Source: Lewinellaceae bacterium (GTDB lineage: Bacteria; Bacteroidota; Bacteroidia; Chitinophagales; Saprospiraceae). From it: a DNA stretch of 64,000 bases. Positions 42,755 to 51,251 of this stretch are shown here, piece after piece. Within the stretch, counting starts at the first letter, position 1, and each line of letters starts with the position of its first letter. The position numbers were made by a program, and so were the translations under genes. The notes under the pieces are model-generated. The model did no database searches, had not been told where the DNA came from, and saw only the letters and a program-made list of their open reading frames with translations. Location of the stretch: the NCBI GenBank assembly GCA_020636095.1, contig JACJYN010000006.1, positions 248,001 through 312,000 of the forward strand, written 5' to 3'.

Positions 42755-45700
42755 ATGAAAAGCTTATTCATCATTGCCGTACTGCTCATCCTGTCCACTG
42801 GAATATACAGCCAGCACACGGCTCCGGATCCCGCCACGTATTTCCAGCCCATGAAATGGAGGAATATCGGCCCGTTCCGCGGCGGCCGCTCGGTGGCGGC
42901 CTGCGGGGTAGCCGGCGATCCGCTCACCTACTACATGGGAACCACCGGCGGCGGCCTGTGGAAAACCGAAGACGCAGGCCAGTTGTGGGCGAATGTATCG
43001 GACGGCTTTTTTCAGGCCGGTTCGGTTGGCGCGGTGGCTGTTTCGGAGAGCAGCCCCCATATCGTCTATTGCGGCATGGGCGAACACGCGGTGCGGGGCG
43101 TCATGACCTCTCATGGCGATGGCCTATACAAATCTACCGACGCCGGCAAGTCCTGGCGGAAAATCGGGCTGAGCCCGACACAGCACATTGCCCGGATCGT
43201 CATCCACCCCAAAGATCCGGACATTGTCTACGTCGCGGCCCAGGGAGCGCTGTACGGCCCGACGGAGGAGCGGGGTGTTTTTAAATCAACTGACGGTGGC
43301 GCCACCTGGTCGCGGGTGTTGTACGTCGACAACCGGACCGGATGTGCCGAACTGGCCATAGACAGGAGCAACCCGCTCGTCCTCTACGCCGCCATGTGGG
43401 AACACCAGCGGCTGCCCTGGAAAGTGATCAGCGGCGGGCCGGGCAGCGGCCTCTATAAATCCATAGACGGCGGCGCCAACTGGGAAAAACTATACAACGG
43501 CCTGCCGGATGAACTCGGTAAGATGGCCGTTTCGGTGTGCCGTTCGAACCCCGAAAAGGTATATGCCTTGATCGAAAGTGATTCGGAGAAAGAGCTTGGC
43601 GGCCTGTTTGTTTCCAACGATGCCGGAAAAAGCTGGACTCGCGTGAGCAACGACCACCGGCTGGTGCAAAGGGCCTGGTACTACATCGAAGTGTTTGCCG
43701 ACCCGCAGGATGAACACACCGTTTACGTGTTGAGTGCGGATGCGCTGCGCTCGATCGACGGAGGCAAAACCTGGGAAACCCTGTCGGGGACCCACGGCGA
43801 TTTTCACGACTTGTGGATCAACCCGGAGAATCCCCGCAACATGGTGATCGCCAACGACGGCGGCGCAGCTATCAGTTTCAACGACGGCAAAAGCTGGTCT
43901 ACCCAGGACAATATGCCCACCGCCCAAATCTACCGGGTGAATGTGGACAACAGCTTCCCCTACCGGTTGTACGGAGGCCAACAGGACAATTCCTCCGTCG
44001 CCATCGCCCACCGGGAATTCAACAGCGAGGGCATCCACCCGTACAGCTGGACGTATAGCGCCGGCGGAGAGAGCGCCTTCCTGGCATTCGACCCCGACGA
44101 TCCGCGCTATGTCCTGGGCGGTAGCTATCTGGGTACTATAGAAGTACTGGATACCAAAGCCCAGGCTGCCACCAACATTATGGCCGCCCCGATTCAGTAC
44201 CTGGCCAGGGATGCGAAAGATATGAGGTACCGGTTCAACTGGAATGCGCCCATCATCTGGTCACAACACGAGCCAAATACGTATTACCACGGCGCGCAAT
44301 ATCTTCTGCGCACCCGGGATATGGGCCTGACGTGGGAGGAAGTGTCTCCGGACCTCACCCGCAATGAGATAGAAAAGCAAGGAAAAGGCGGCGGCCCCTA
44401 TACCAATGAAGCGGTCGGCGCTGAAAACTACGGCACCCTGAGTTATGTGGCGGAATCCCCCCACGAAAAGGGCGTGATCTGGGTGGGCAGCGACGACGGG
44501 TTGGTGCACCTTACCCGCGACGGAGGAGGTAGCTGGCAAAATGTCACTCCTGCCGGAATGCCGGAATGCCTGGTCAACGCCATAGAAATATCCCCGTTTG
44601 ACCCGGCGACGGCCTATATCGCCACCACGCGCTATAAGTTTAACGACCACACCCCCGGGCTTTATAAAACTACCGATTACGGCAAAACCTGGGAAAACAT
44701 CAGCCGGGGCATTCCCTACGGGGCGTTCACCCGGGTGGTAAGGGAGGACGAGCAGCGCCGGGATCTGCTATTTGCGGGTACCGAAACCGGCCTGTATCTA
44801 TCCTGGAACGGCGGCAAAAAATGGGCGCCCTTTCAGCTGAATCTGCCGGTGTGCCCCATTACGGACCTGATCATCCGCCACGGCGACCTGATCGCCGCAA
44901 CTTCCGGGCGGGCCTTTTGGGTTTTAGACGATCTTGGCCCGCTCCGCCAATATGAAAACATACCGGAGGGTTTCATCCTATACCAACCGGAGGACGCCCT
45001 TCTGGCCAACGGATCGAGTGAGCTGGATGAGTATTCGCCCGAATTTAACGGCGCCCATCCTTTGCGGGGGGTCAATCCGGCCAACGGAGTGGTCATTTAT
45101 TACCAACTACCGGACACCAGCCAGCAGATCATCCTGGAAGTCAAAGATGAAGAGGGACAACTGGTGCGCCGGTTCAGCTCTCAAAAAGACACCACTTTCC
45201 AGGAATACGAAGGCGGGCCGCCCGCCGAGCCTGCCCTGTCCAAAGCCAAGGGCCTGAACCGCTTTGTCTGGGACATGCGCTACCCAACCATGGCCGGTGT
45301 GCCCGGTGTATACATAGAAGGTAGTTATCACGGCCATAAAGCGGCGCCGGGCGCCTATAGCCTTACGCTGAGAAGAGGGGCTCAGGAGGTGACGGCCCCT
45401 TTTCAGCTATTGCCGAATCCTCTGTACCCCACAGACGCGGAGGCTTACGAAGCCTACCACACCATAATGTCCTCCATGGAAAAGTCACTAAACGATATGC
45501 ACCAGATGGTCAACACCTTGTACCGCCTGCGCAACCAGATTGGGGAAATCCTGCAAAGCCTGCCGGCCGGAGAGCCATACGATGCCCTGAAAAAAGATGG
45601 CCAGGCGCTCGTCAGCCGGATGACGGAATGGGATGAAGCAATGGCCCAGAGAAAATCGAAGGCTTATGACGATGTAGAAAACTTCCCGAATCGTCTCACG

Positions 45701-45898
45701 GCGAATTACTTGTTCCTGATCAATCAAACAGAAAGCGATATTCCCCGGGTAAACACCCCTTCCCGGGAGCGGCTTCAGGAACTCAATAGAGAATGGGCCG
45801 CCTTGCAGGCTGCTGGACGGGAAATGCTCGATAAAAATATCCCGGATTTTAATCAGCAGTTGTGGAAGGCAGGGATAGGGGCCGTATGGGGTTTTTGA
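42755..45898 (+). CDS. Secreted BNR/VPS10 (sortilin-like) beta-propeller protein
   Basis: The signal peptide is MKSLFIIAVLLILSTGIYSQ. At least seven Asp-box repeats of the form S/T-x-D-x-G-x-x-W appear: KTEDAGQLWANV, KSTDAGKSWRKI, KSTDGGATWSRV, KSIDGGANWEKL, VSNDAGKSWTRV, RSIDGGKTWETL and KTTDYGKTWENI. These build the ten-bladed propeller of sortilin/VPS10-like exo-sialidase-type proteins. Residues ~830-1047 are a beta domain then a helical tail (YHTIMSSMEKSLNDMHQMVN). No catalytic sialidase Tyr/Glu pair was confirmed. Function unknown; it would be periplasmic or outer-membrane. Monocistronic. Confidence 0.85.
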   Translation: MKSLFIIAVLLILSTGIYSQHTAPDPATYFQPMKWRNIGPFRGGRSVAACGVAGDPLTYYMGTTGGGLWKTEDAGQLWANVSDGFFQAGSVGAVAVSESSPHIVYCGMGEHAVRGVMTSHGDGLYKSTDAGKSWRKIGLSPTQHIARIVIHPKDPDIVYVAAQGALYGPTEERGVFKSTDGGATWSRVLYVDNRTGCAELAIDRSNPLVLYAAMWEHQRLPWKVISGGPGSGLYKSIDGGANWEKLYNGLPDELGKMAVSVCRSNPEKVYALIESDSEKELGGLFVSNDAGKSWTRVSNDHRLVQRAWYYIEVFADPQDEHTVYVLSADALRSIDGGKTWETLSGTHGDFHDLWINPENPRNMVIANDGGAAISFNDGKSWSTQDNMPTAQIYRVNVDNSFPYRLYGGQQDNSSVAIAHREFNSEGIHPYSWTYSAGGESAFLAFDPDDPRYVLGGSYLGTIEVLDTKAQAATNIMAAPIQYLARDAKDMRYRFNWNAPIIWSQHEPNTYYHGAQYLLRTRDMGLTWEEVSPDLTRNEIEKQGKGGGPYTNEAVGAENYGTLSYVAESPHEKGVIWVGSDDGLVHLTRDGGGSWQNVTPAGMPECLVNAIEISPFDPATAYIATTRYKFNDHTPGLYKTTDYGKTWENISRGIPYGAFTRVVREDEQRRDLLFAGTETGLYLSWNGGKKWAPFQLNLPVCPITDLIIRHGDLIAATSGRAFWVLDDLGPLRQYENIPEGFILYQPEDALLANGSSELDEYSPEFNGAHPLRGVNPANGVVIYYQLPDTSQQIILEVKDEEGQLVRRFSSQKDTTFQEYEGGPPAEPALSKAKGLNRFVWDMRYPTMAGVPGVYIEGSYHGHKAAPGAYSLTLRRGAQEVTAPFQLLPNPLYPTDAEAYEAYHTIMSSMEKSLNDMHQMVNTLYRLRNQIGEILQSLPAGEPYDALKKDGQALVSRMTEWDEAMAQRKSKAYDDVENFPNRLTANYLFLINQTESDIPRVNTPSRERLQELNREWAALQAAGREMLDKNIPDFNQQLWKAGIGAVWGF

Positions 45899-45943
45899 TG
45901 GGGAACTCAGCAATTGGCGATTAGCTATTGGCCATTAGCCGTC

Positions 45944-47863
45944 TCACCGGTCATTCCATTCCGGATGCCCTTCAAATTCGGGTAGTATCACCTGATCAAC
46001 CGTCAGGCCGGATGTATCGGTGAGGGTGTGCAGGAAGGCAATGATGTCGGCTTTTTCCCCTTCGGACAAGTTGAGGGGGTCACTGGATAAAGACTGGTTG
46101 TCGATGTCCAGGCCCATGCCGGCGCCGCCGCCCCGGTTGTAGAATTCCATCACCTCTTCCAGCGTGTTGAACAGGCCGTTGTGCATGTAGGGCGCGGTCA
46201 GTGCGGCATTCCTTACCGTGACCGTTTTAAAGGAGGACACATAATGGGGGCGGGCGTCCTTTCTCAGCCCGTTCGCCGCTCTTCCCGGGTCGGGGTCCGC
46301 CTGGGGATGCAGGGTATCGAAACCTACCGTAACGCCCAGTACCTCCGATTCCGTCTCGGTGTAAAAAGGAGGCGTCGTACCGTTAAAAACGGGTGCAAAA
46401 TGGCAGGTGCCACAGGCAGCTTTCCCCATAAAGAGATTAAAGCCCCGGGCCGCCGCTTCCGGATAGGTGGAGGATTCATTTCTGGCATACCGGTCAAAGG
46501 CACTGTTGAAAGAGGTCAGCGAATTGACGTAAGCCGCCAGGGCGTTGCTGATCGACCGGCTGTAGATGTCTTTTTTCCCAATTCCACCGTAGACCTCTTC
46601 GAACAGTTGTACATAAGTAGCGCTTTGATACAGCCGTTCGGCGATCTCCCTGAAATCGGAATTGAACTCGAGGGTGTCATGGACTACGTGGGCCACCTGC
46701 CGCTCCAGAGTCAGCTCCCGTAGATCCCAGAAATACCGGGAAGAAAAAGTAGCGTCGATCAACGTCGGGGAATTTCGCCGGGTAAACTTGCCGGGAACGT
46801 GGGTTTTACTCTTTGGCAAGCCATCGGTAAATGCCTTCGCAGGGTCATGGCAGGAGGCACAGGACATGCTTCCGTCTTTTGATAAAATAGGGTCGTAAAA
46901 CAGGGCCTTGCCCAAGGCTATCGCCCTGGGGTTGTCTAAAGGCACATAGGACAATTCCGTGTAGAAATAAGTGTCGAGGAAATCTTCATCGAATAAATTG
47001 CGGGACTGGTAGTTCTGCGCGTGGTAGCTGGAAGGGCCGGTTGGGATGCCATTGTGCAGCTGAAAGTCCAATAGCTTATTGTAGAGTGGATTGACGGCCT
47101 GTTTTAAAAATGCCAGCCGGTCGAAGGTGTCAAAATCTTTGTTGGCTGCCAGTAAATAATACGCTTTGCGGTACAGCTTTTTAATCTCCTGTAATTCCCT
47201 TTTGGCTTTCGGCTGCACCCCTTCTTCAAAAGAAAGAAAGGCTTGCTCCATGGCCAGCAAACTCACCATGGCCTCCTCCAGTGCGTTGGCCGAGCCCGGC
47301 GTGTCAAAACCGGTAAGCCCCAGCGTGAAAACTCTGATCATTCCGGATCGCAGGGCTTCGATGGCCTGAGTTTCCGTCACGGTAAGCGGTATGTGGATTT
47401 TGACAATAAAGTCAACCGATTTTTTGAGATCGCCGGCCAGTTTTTCAATTTCTTCCGGTTGCTCCATGGCCTCTTCACTGAAGACGAGTTCATCCAGCCG
47501 CTGAAGGCCATTGGGGGGCACGATGTCGCCATTTACGTCCTCCTTATCCACCTTGGGGATGGGCCCGCCGTTGATGTAGAGGTTATTGTAATAGGGCTTG
47601 GTGTAGTCAAACAGAAATTCAATCCGCTTGTAGGCATATCTCGTCTTCATGACCTGTTGCCTTAGCAACGGGAGCTCATACGGGCCCCGGGCCATCGCCG
47701 CCAGTTTGCCGGTTTCTTCCTGGAAAAGGAGGAAATTATCGGCATAGGCCTGAGCGATTTGCTGCGCGGCGCCCGGGCGCGGCATTTCACCACCGGAGGG
47801 GAAGCGTAGCCCCAACACCGCGAAGAATCCAAATAAAAGGAAGGATACCGTAAAGAATTTCAT
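45944..47863 (-). CDS. Di-haem cytochrome c peroxidase/MauG-like with long N-terminal domain
   Basis: The N-terminal segment MKFFTVSFLLFGFFAVLGL targets it to the periplasm. Residues ~35-290 are helical (AQQIAQAYADNFLLFQEETG, LRQQVMKTRYAYKRIEFLFD), like an imelysin-type or accessory region. The peroxidase part has two haem sites: MSCASCHDPAKAF and AACGTCHFAP. FTRRNSPTLIDATFSSRYFW and RNAALTAPYMHNGLFNTLEE are the family's conserved blocks. It would reduce peroxide or oxidise a partner using cytochrome c as electron donor. The 640-residue layout is common in Bacteroidota. Confidence 0.85.
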   Translation of the reverse strand: MKFFTVSFLLFGFFAVLGLRFPSGGEMPRPGAAQQIAQAYADNFLLFQEETGKLAAMARGPYELPLLRQQVMKTRYAYKRIEFLFDYTKPYYNNLYINGGPIPKVDKEDVNGDIVPPNGLQRLDELVFSEEAMEQPEEIEKLAGDLKKSVDFIVKIHIPLTVTETQAIEALRSGMIRVFTLGLTGFDTPGSANALEEAMVSLLAMEQAFLSFEEGVQPKAKRELQEIKKLYRKAYYLLAANKDFDTFDRLAFLKQAVNPLYNKLLDFQLHNGIPTGPSSYHAQNYQSRNLFDEDFLDTYFYTELSYVPLDNPRAIALGKALFYDPILSKDGSMSCASCHDPAKAFTDGLPKSKTHVPGKFTRRNSPTLIDATFSSRYFWDLRELTLERQVAHVVHDTLEFNSDFREIAERLYQSATYVQLFEEVYGGIGKKDIYSRSISNALAAYVNSLTSFNSAFDRYARNESSTYPEAAARGFNLFMGKAACGTCHFAPVFNGTTPPFYTETESEVLGVTVGFDTLHPQADPDPGRAANGLRKDARPHYVSSFKTVTVRNAALTAPYMHNGLFNTLEEVMEFYNRGGGAGMGLDIDNQSLSSDPLNLSEGEKADIIAFLHTLTDTSGLTVDQVILPEFEGHPEWNDR

Positions 47864-47983
47864 CAGCCAAAAATAAATTATTTTTTGCTGAGAAGCTGTC
47901 AGGCAGTGGCCATTATTTCAGATTCCCCGGCTTTTGGTAAAGTTAAGCGACGAGCAATCAATAATTGAAAGGATCGTAGGGGG

Positions 47984-48385
47984 CTACCTGTTGCCACCTG
48001 CCTTCTCCCGTGCCTTTTCCGCCTTCTTATCTGCCTTTTGGGCTTTCTCCTCTGCCCTAAGGGCTTGCTTTTCGGCTTTGATGGCGTTAGCGCGGGCGCG
48101 GGCGGCCTCTTCCCTGGCTTCAGCGGCCTTGCGCTCTCGTTTGGTGGCGCGCACATCGGTCTTCGCGTCCTTGTGACGGGCCTTGACGGCGTCCATTTCC
48201 TTGTCGCTTTCGGTAGGTTCTTTTTTGTTGAAGATGGAGAAGAGGCCTTCTTTCTCCTGCGGTTCAGCCTTGGGCGTTTCTTTGTCTTTGTCGCGTTTGA
48301 ATATGCCCTGCGCCTGGGTGGGCAGGGAGAGGGTGAGGAGGAATACAAAACACAATCCGAATATAAATGATGAGGGTCCCTTCAT
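47984..48385 (-). CDS. Secreted Lys/Glu/Ala-rich coiled-coil protein
   Basis: 133 residues with a signal peptide MKGPSSFIFGLCFVFLLTLS ending in TQAQ. The mature part is highly charged (EGLFSIFNKKEPTESDKEMD, then REEAARARANAIKAEKQALR) with a helical heptad-like tail. It may be a periplasmic structural or chaperone-like peptide. No family assigned. The start at 48385 gives the signal; its long Ala/Lys helix is of normal composition for the organism. Confidence 0.6.
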   Translation of the reverse strand: MKGPSSFIFGLCFVFLLTLSLPTQAQGIFKRDKDKETPKAEPQEKEGLFSIFNKKEPTESDKEMDAVKARHKDAKTDVRATKRERKAAEAREEAARARANAIKAEKQALRAEEKAQKADKKAEKAREKAGGNR

Positions 48386-48682
48386 ATTGTCTTTTTAAAG
48401 CGTGTGTTCAAATTTGGTACAGCGCTTATCTAACGAAAAAGGGGAGGCTTTTCGTACGTTGGTACTTATTGTCGATACGCTTCAGACAACGAAAAGTGTT
48501 TTTCTCATTCTATAAGCCTCCCGCCAGAAAACAAGTTCGGCTCATCCTGGTCAGCGAGGGCCAGGCCTTGGAAAAAAATCAACGATTATGAAGAAAATAC
48601 TGTTTTTGGCCTCTATCTTGTCCTGTCTGAGAATTTCCCGCCGGAATTTTCAAAATGAAAATGCGGCGGACCCCCTTCTTGG
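48386..48682. other. Intergenic region, about 300 bp
   Basis: A 39-codon frame at 48588-48707 (MKKILFLASILSCLRISRRN...) looks like a signal or membrane segment. It may be a frameshifted beginning of the next gene or a separate peptide. Otherwise nothing is recognised. Confidence 0.4.
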
Positions 48683-49204
48683 GTGGCTGGTTATACCGAC
48701 TCCCTAAACAACTCACGCCCCATGTGGACCGAAACCTACAATTTCTACACCCAGGGCTTCATCGCCTTTGTGCCGCCTCTGGTTGGGCTACTGATCACCC
48801 TGTTCGGCGTTTACGGCATCTGGATAACCCGGAAGGAACAGAAAAGCGGAGAACACAAAGACGGTTGTGTCATGCCATTCCTCTTTGCATTTATCGCATT
48901 CGGCCTACTTTGGACGATCGGCGTCGGGCAAGAACTAGGCTCCAAATATTTTAATTACCGCTCCGCCCTGAACGATCACCGCTACCAGGAGGTGGAAGGG
49001 GTGGTGGAAAACTACGGCCTCGATGTCGTCGGCATGCAGTTTGAGGAAGCATTCACCGTCCAGGGTGTCGAATTTCATTATTCTCCTTATGCGCTTTTCG
49101 GCTTCCGCAAGACGCAGCGCCGGGGCGGGCCCCTGGATGATGGGGTGTATGTGCGCATTCAGTACTACGAGGGTAAGATTCTGCGGTTGTGGATCAGGGC
49201 CTGA
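48683..49204 (+). CDS. Two-helix membrane protein, DUF3592-like
   Basis: The GTG at 48683 gives 173 residues; an ATG at 48722 (MWTETYNFYTQGF) is an equally possible start. Two membrane segments are FVPPLVGLLITLFGVYGIW and VMPFLFAFIAFGLLWTIGVG. The remainder (HRYQEVEGVVENYGLDVVGM, FTVQGVEFHYSPYALFGF) resembles the DUF3592 beta domain, which often follows helices in this way. Function unknown. The following small gene, broken by a family F element, begins right after its stop. Confidence 0.7.
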   Translation: MAGYTDSLNNSRPMWTETYNFYTQGFIAFVPPLVGLLITLFGVYGIWITRKEQKSGEHKDGCVMPFLFAFIAFGLLWTIGVGQELGSKYFNYRSALNDHRYQEVEGVVENYGLDVVGMQFEEAFTVQGVEFHYSPYALFGFRKTQRRGGPLDDGVYVRIQYYEGKILRLWIRA

Positions 49205-49559
49205 AAGATCAAAAATCCTGCAGCGGATTTTGAATGGTATCAAAGATCAGTCAGTTTATGGGTACTGCTGGACTTTGGACGTAAGTCGGAAGTGCGAAGT
49301 CGGAAGTCGGAATACGGCACTAAATAGGCGTTTGGCGCTAATTTTCCGCCTTCCGATTTCCGATTTACTCCGTCAGTCGCTTCGCTCGTGTCCGCCTTCA
49401 CCGTTGGACCGTCCAAAGTCTAGATGGGTACTGAACCTGGCAAGTATTTTTTTCTACCTGTTTCTGGCCAGAAAATATTGGTTTAGCATTCCATTTTACG
49501 GGATGCTTATTGCCGCCATTTGTTTAGTTATTTCCCGCTTGTTGATTACATTGCGATGA
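49205..49559 (+). pseudogene. Small membrane-protein gene split by a family F element
   Basis: The frame from 49205 reads KIKNPAADFEWYQRSVSLWV then L, and after the element (49268-49423) plus the repeated target resumes NLASIFFYLFLARKYWFSIP, then FYGMLIAAICLVISRLLITL and R before the stop at 49557. Two helices are rebuilt on removal. No ATG precedes the frame in place: the upstream gene's stop codon is in phase. The natural start is therefore missing or non-standard. Confidence 0.6.
49268..49423. repeat. Family F element (156 bp) with a 10-bp target duplication
   Basis: The arms are CTGGACTTTGGACG and CGTCCAAAGTCTAG. ATGGGTACTG flanks it at 49258-49267 and 49424-49433. The interior has GAAGTCGGAAG words and a matching TTCCGATTTCCGA run. 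Confidence 0.8.
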
Positions 49560-49582
49560 AACTTAACCGGCACTGAAACAAA

Positions 49583-50845
49583 ATGGACAAGAAAAGCGAA
49601 AAAATGAGCTTTAACGCTACCTGGTCTATGGCAGTTGGTGGCATGGTAGGCGGCGGGATATTTTCTGTTCTCGGCGTCATTATTCACACAGCGGGGCAAT
49701 GGGCCTGGTTGAGCTTTATACTTGCCGGGCTAATCGCTTTGATTTCTGCCCATAGCTACAGCCAACTGGCCATCAAATACCAGGAAGGCGGCGGCGCTTT
49801 CACCTTTTTAAGGGAGATCAATCACGTAGGCCTGGCCGGGAGTCTATCCTGGGTATTGATAATGGGATACATATTGACGATATCCGTGTATGCCTTTACA
49901 TTTGGCCACTATGTCGCCCACGTCTTCAACTGGGGTAACTGGTTCCCAAGGGTGCTGGCCTTTTCCATCATCGCTATCCTGACATTAGTAAACCTGAGGG
50001 GCGTAGGAGACGCTTCGAGAGTTGAGATCATCACGGTTTGGGGAAAGCTATTTGTGCTCTTGGGACTGTCCATCTTTGGAATCATTCATTGGAACCCGGA
50101 GCAGCTGACGGCAGGGATTGAAGTGAAGCCCTGGTACACGGCCATTATCGGGGCGGCAACCATATTCATGGCGTATGAGGGCTTCCAGTTATTATCGTAT
50201 GATTATGAGGACCTGAAAAACCCAGACAAGACGCTTCCCCAAGCAACCCTGTCAGCCGTCATTGCCGTCATCGTTATTTATGTTTTGGTGGCATTAGGAG
50301 CTACGATGCTGGTTGGTGCGGAGACGTTAGTCCAGCAAGAAGAAGTGGCCCTCTCCATTGCCGGCAAACAAGCGCTGGGGACGGCCGGGTTGATCCTGGT
50401 CACGATCGCCGCCGCCTTTTCGACTGGTTCCGCCATTAACGCCACCCTGTTTTCAACCGGCAGGCTGATGGAAAGCGTTGCTGAAAAGAAAGACTTGCCT
50501 AACCTGTTCGCCAAAGAAAACAAGGCCAATATTCCCTATTACGCCATCCTGGCCATTGCCGGCCTGGCGGCGGTATTGGCCGCCATCGGCTCATTGGGCA
50601 CTCTGGTGGATGCAGCCAGCCTGATCTTTTTAATCACTTTCGGCACTGTCAATTTTATCGCCTACCGTCAAAAAGTAAAATACAGGATGATTTGTCTGAT
50701 CGGCGCTGCCGGATGCCTGGTAGCCATCCTGCTTTCGTCCTACCAGCAGTTACTCGATAGGCCCATCCCCTTGATTGTGATCCTAACCCTTATTGTTTTG
50801 ACCGTAATCGGCCGGCCCTATCTGTTGAGGAATATGAAGGAATGA
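49583..50845 (+). CDS. APC superfamily amino acid permease
   Basis: 420 residues with about twelve membrane segments. The first, SMAVGGMVGGGIFSVLGV, shows the GGGIF motif of APC transporters; helix 6 area MAYEGFQLLSYDYEDLKNPD matches the conserved AYEGF/ED of the family. The rest follows the LeuT fold order. Substrate (amino acid or polyamine) cannot be told. Short N- and C-termini (MDKKSEKMSFNATW; LLRNMKE). It is the last plus-strand gene before the minus-strand cluster. Confidence 0.88.
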   Translation: MDKKSEKMSFNATWSMAVGGMVGGGIFSVLGVIIHTAGQWAWLSFILAGLIALISAHSYSQLAIKYQEGGGAFTFLREINHVGLAGSLSWVLIMGYILTISVYAFTFGHYVAHVFNWGNWFPRVLAFSIIAILTLVNLRGVGDASRVEIITVWGKLFVLLGLSIFGIIHWNPEQLTAGIEVKPWYTAIIGAATIFMAYEGFQLLSYDYEDLKNPDKTLPQATLSAVIAVIVIYVLVALGATMLVGAETLVQQEEVALSIAGKQALGTAGLILVTIAAAFSTGSAINATLFSTGRLMESVAEKKDLPNLFAKENKANIPYYAILAIAGLAAVLAAIGSLGTLVDAASLIFLITFGTVNFIAYRQKVKYRMICLIGAAGCLVAILLSSYQQLLDRPIPLIVILTLIVLTVIGRPYLLRNMKE

Positions 50846-50859
50846 ATTTGAACACACGC

Positions 50860-51079
50860 TAAGGGGCCGGAGAAAAATAAGTTCCCCGTTTCAGGCCAGA
50901 GATTTTGTCGCTGGACAACCTGCCCGCGAGGCGGCCGAGCAGGCAGGGGCGCGAAGAACGCGCATAGCCCAGCTACGCAAGTGATGAGCAACGCAGTACA
51001 GCGGCAAAACCTGCCTGCTCGCCGCAAGGCAGGCAGGGATCGGCATCAAATGGGCAAGTTATTTTTCGCCGGGCCCTTA
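50860..51079. repeat. 220-bp MITE-like element related to families A/B
   Basis: The inverted ends are TAAGGGGCCGGAGAAAAATA and TATTTTTCGCCGGGCCCTTA. The core includes GCGCATAGCCCAGCTACGC and GATGAGCAACGCAGTAC, which match the core of the 168-bp elements and the IS relic. It truncates the remnant at 51046-51235. Confidence 0.72.
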
Positions 51080-51235
51080 GTATGGAATAAAGCTTTCCAT
51101 TTCAGCTGCCGGGCCTGGATGTGGTTTGCGTGGCCGGGGCTTTTATTTTCTTCCCCTTGTTCATTGGCCTCATCAGGATTTTTTACCAGTTGGGTGATGG
51201 TGTTTTTCTTGTCATCAATTTGAAAAGCTGAAAAT
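51046..51235 (-). pseudogene. Chimeric remnant related to two genes of the caspase cluster
   Basis: The minus frame reads KKNTITQLVKNPDEANEQGE then ENKSPGHANHIQARQLKWKA. Its first part matches the start of the 55813-57228 protein (NAITPYTQLVKN); its second matches the end of the 71-residue protein (DPGHAYHIQARQLKALY). The two parts are in reversed order relative to the intact genes. It ends in the 220-bp element. No ATG in phase was found. Confidence 0.5.
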
Positions 51236-51251
51236 GGTATGAGTTATTCAA

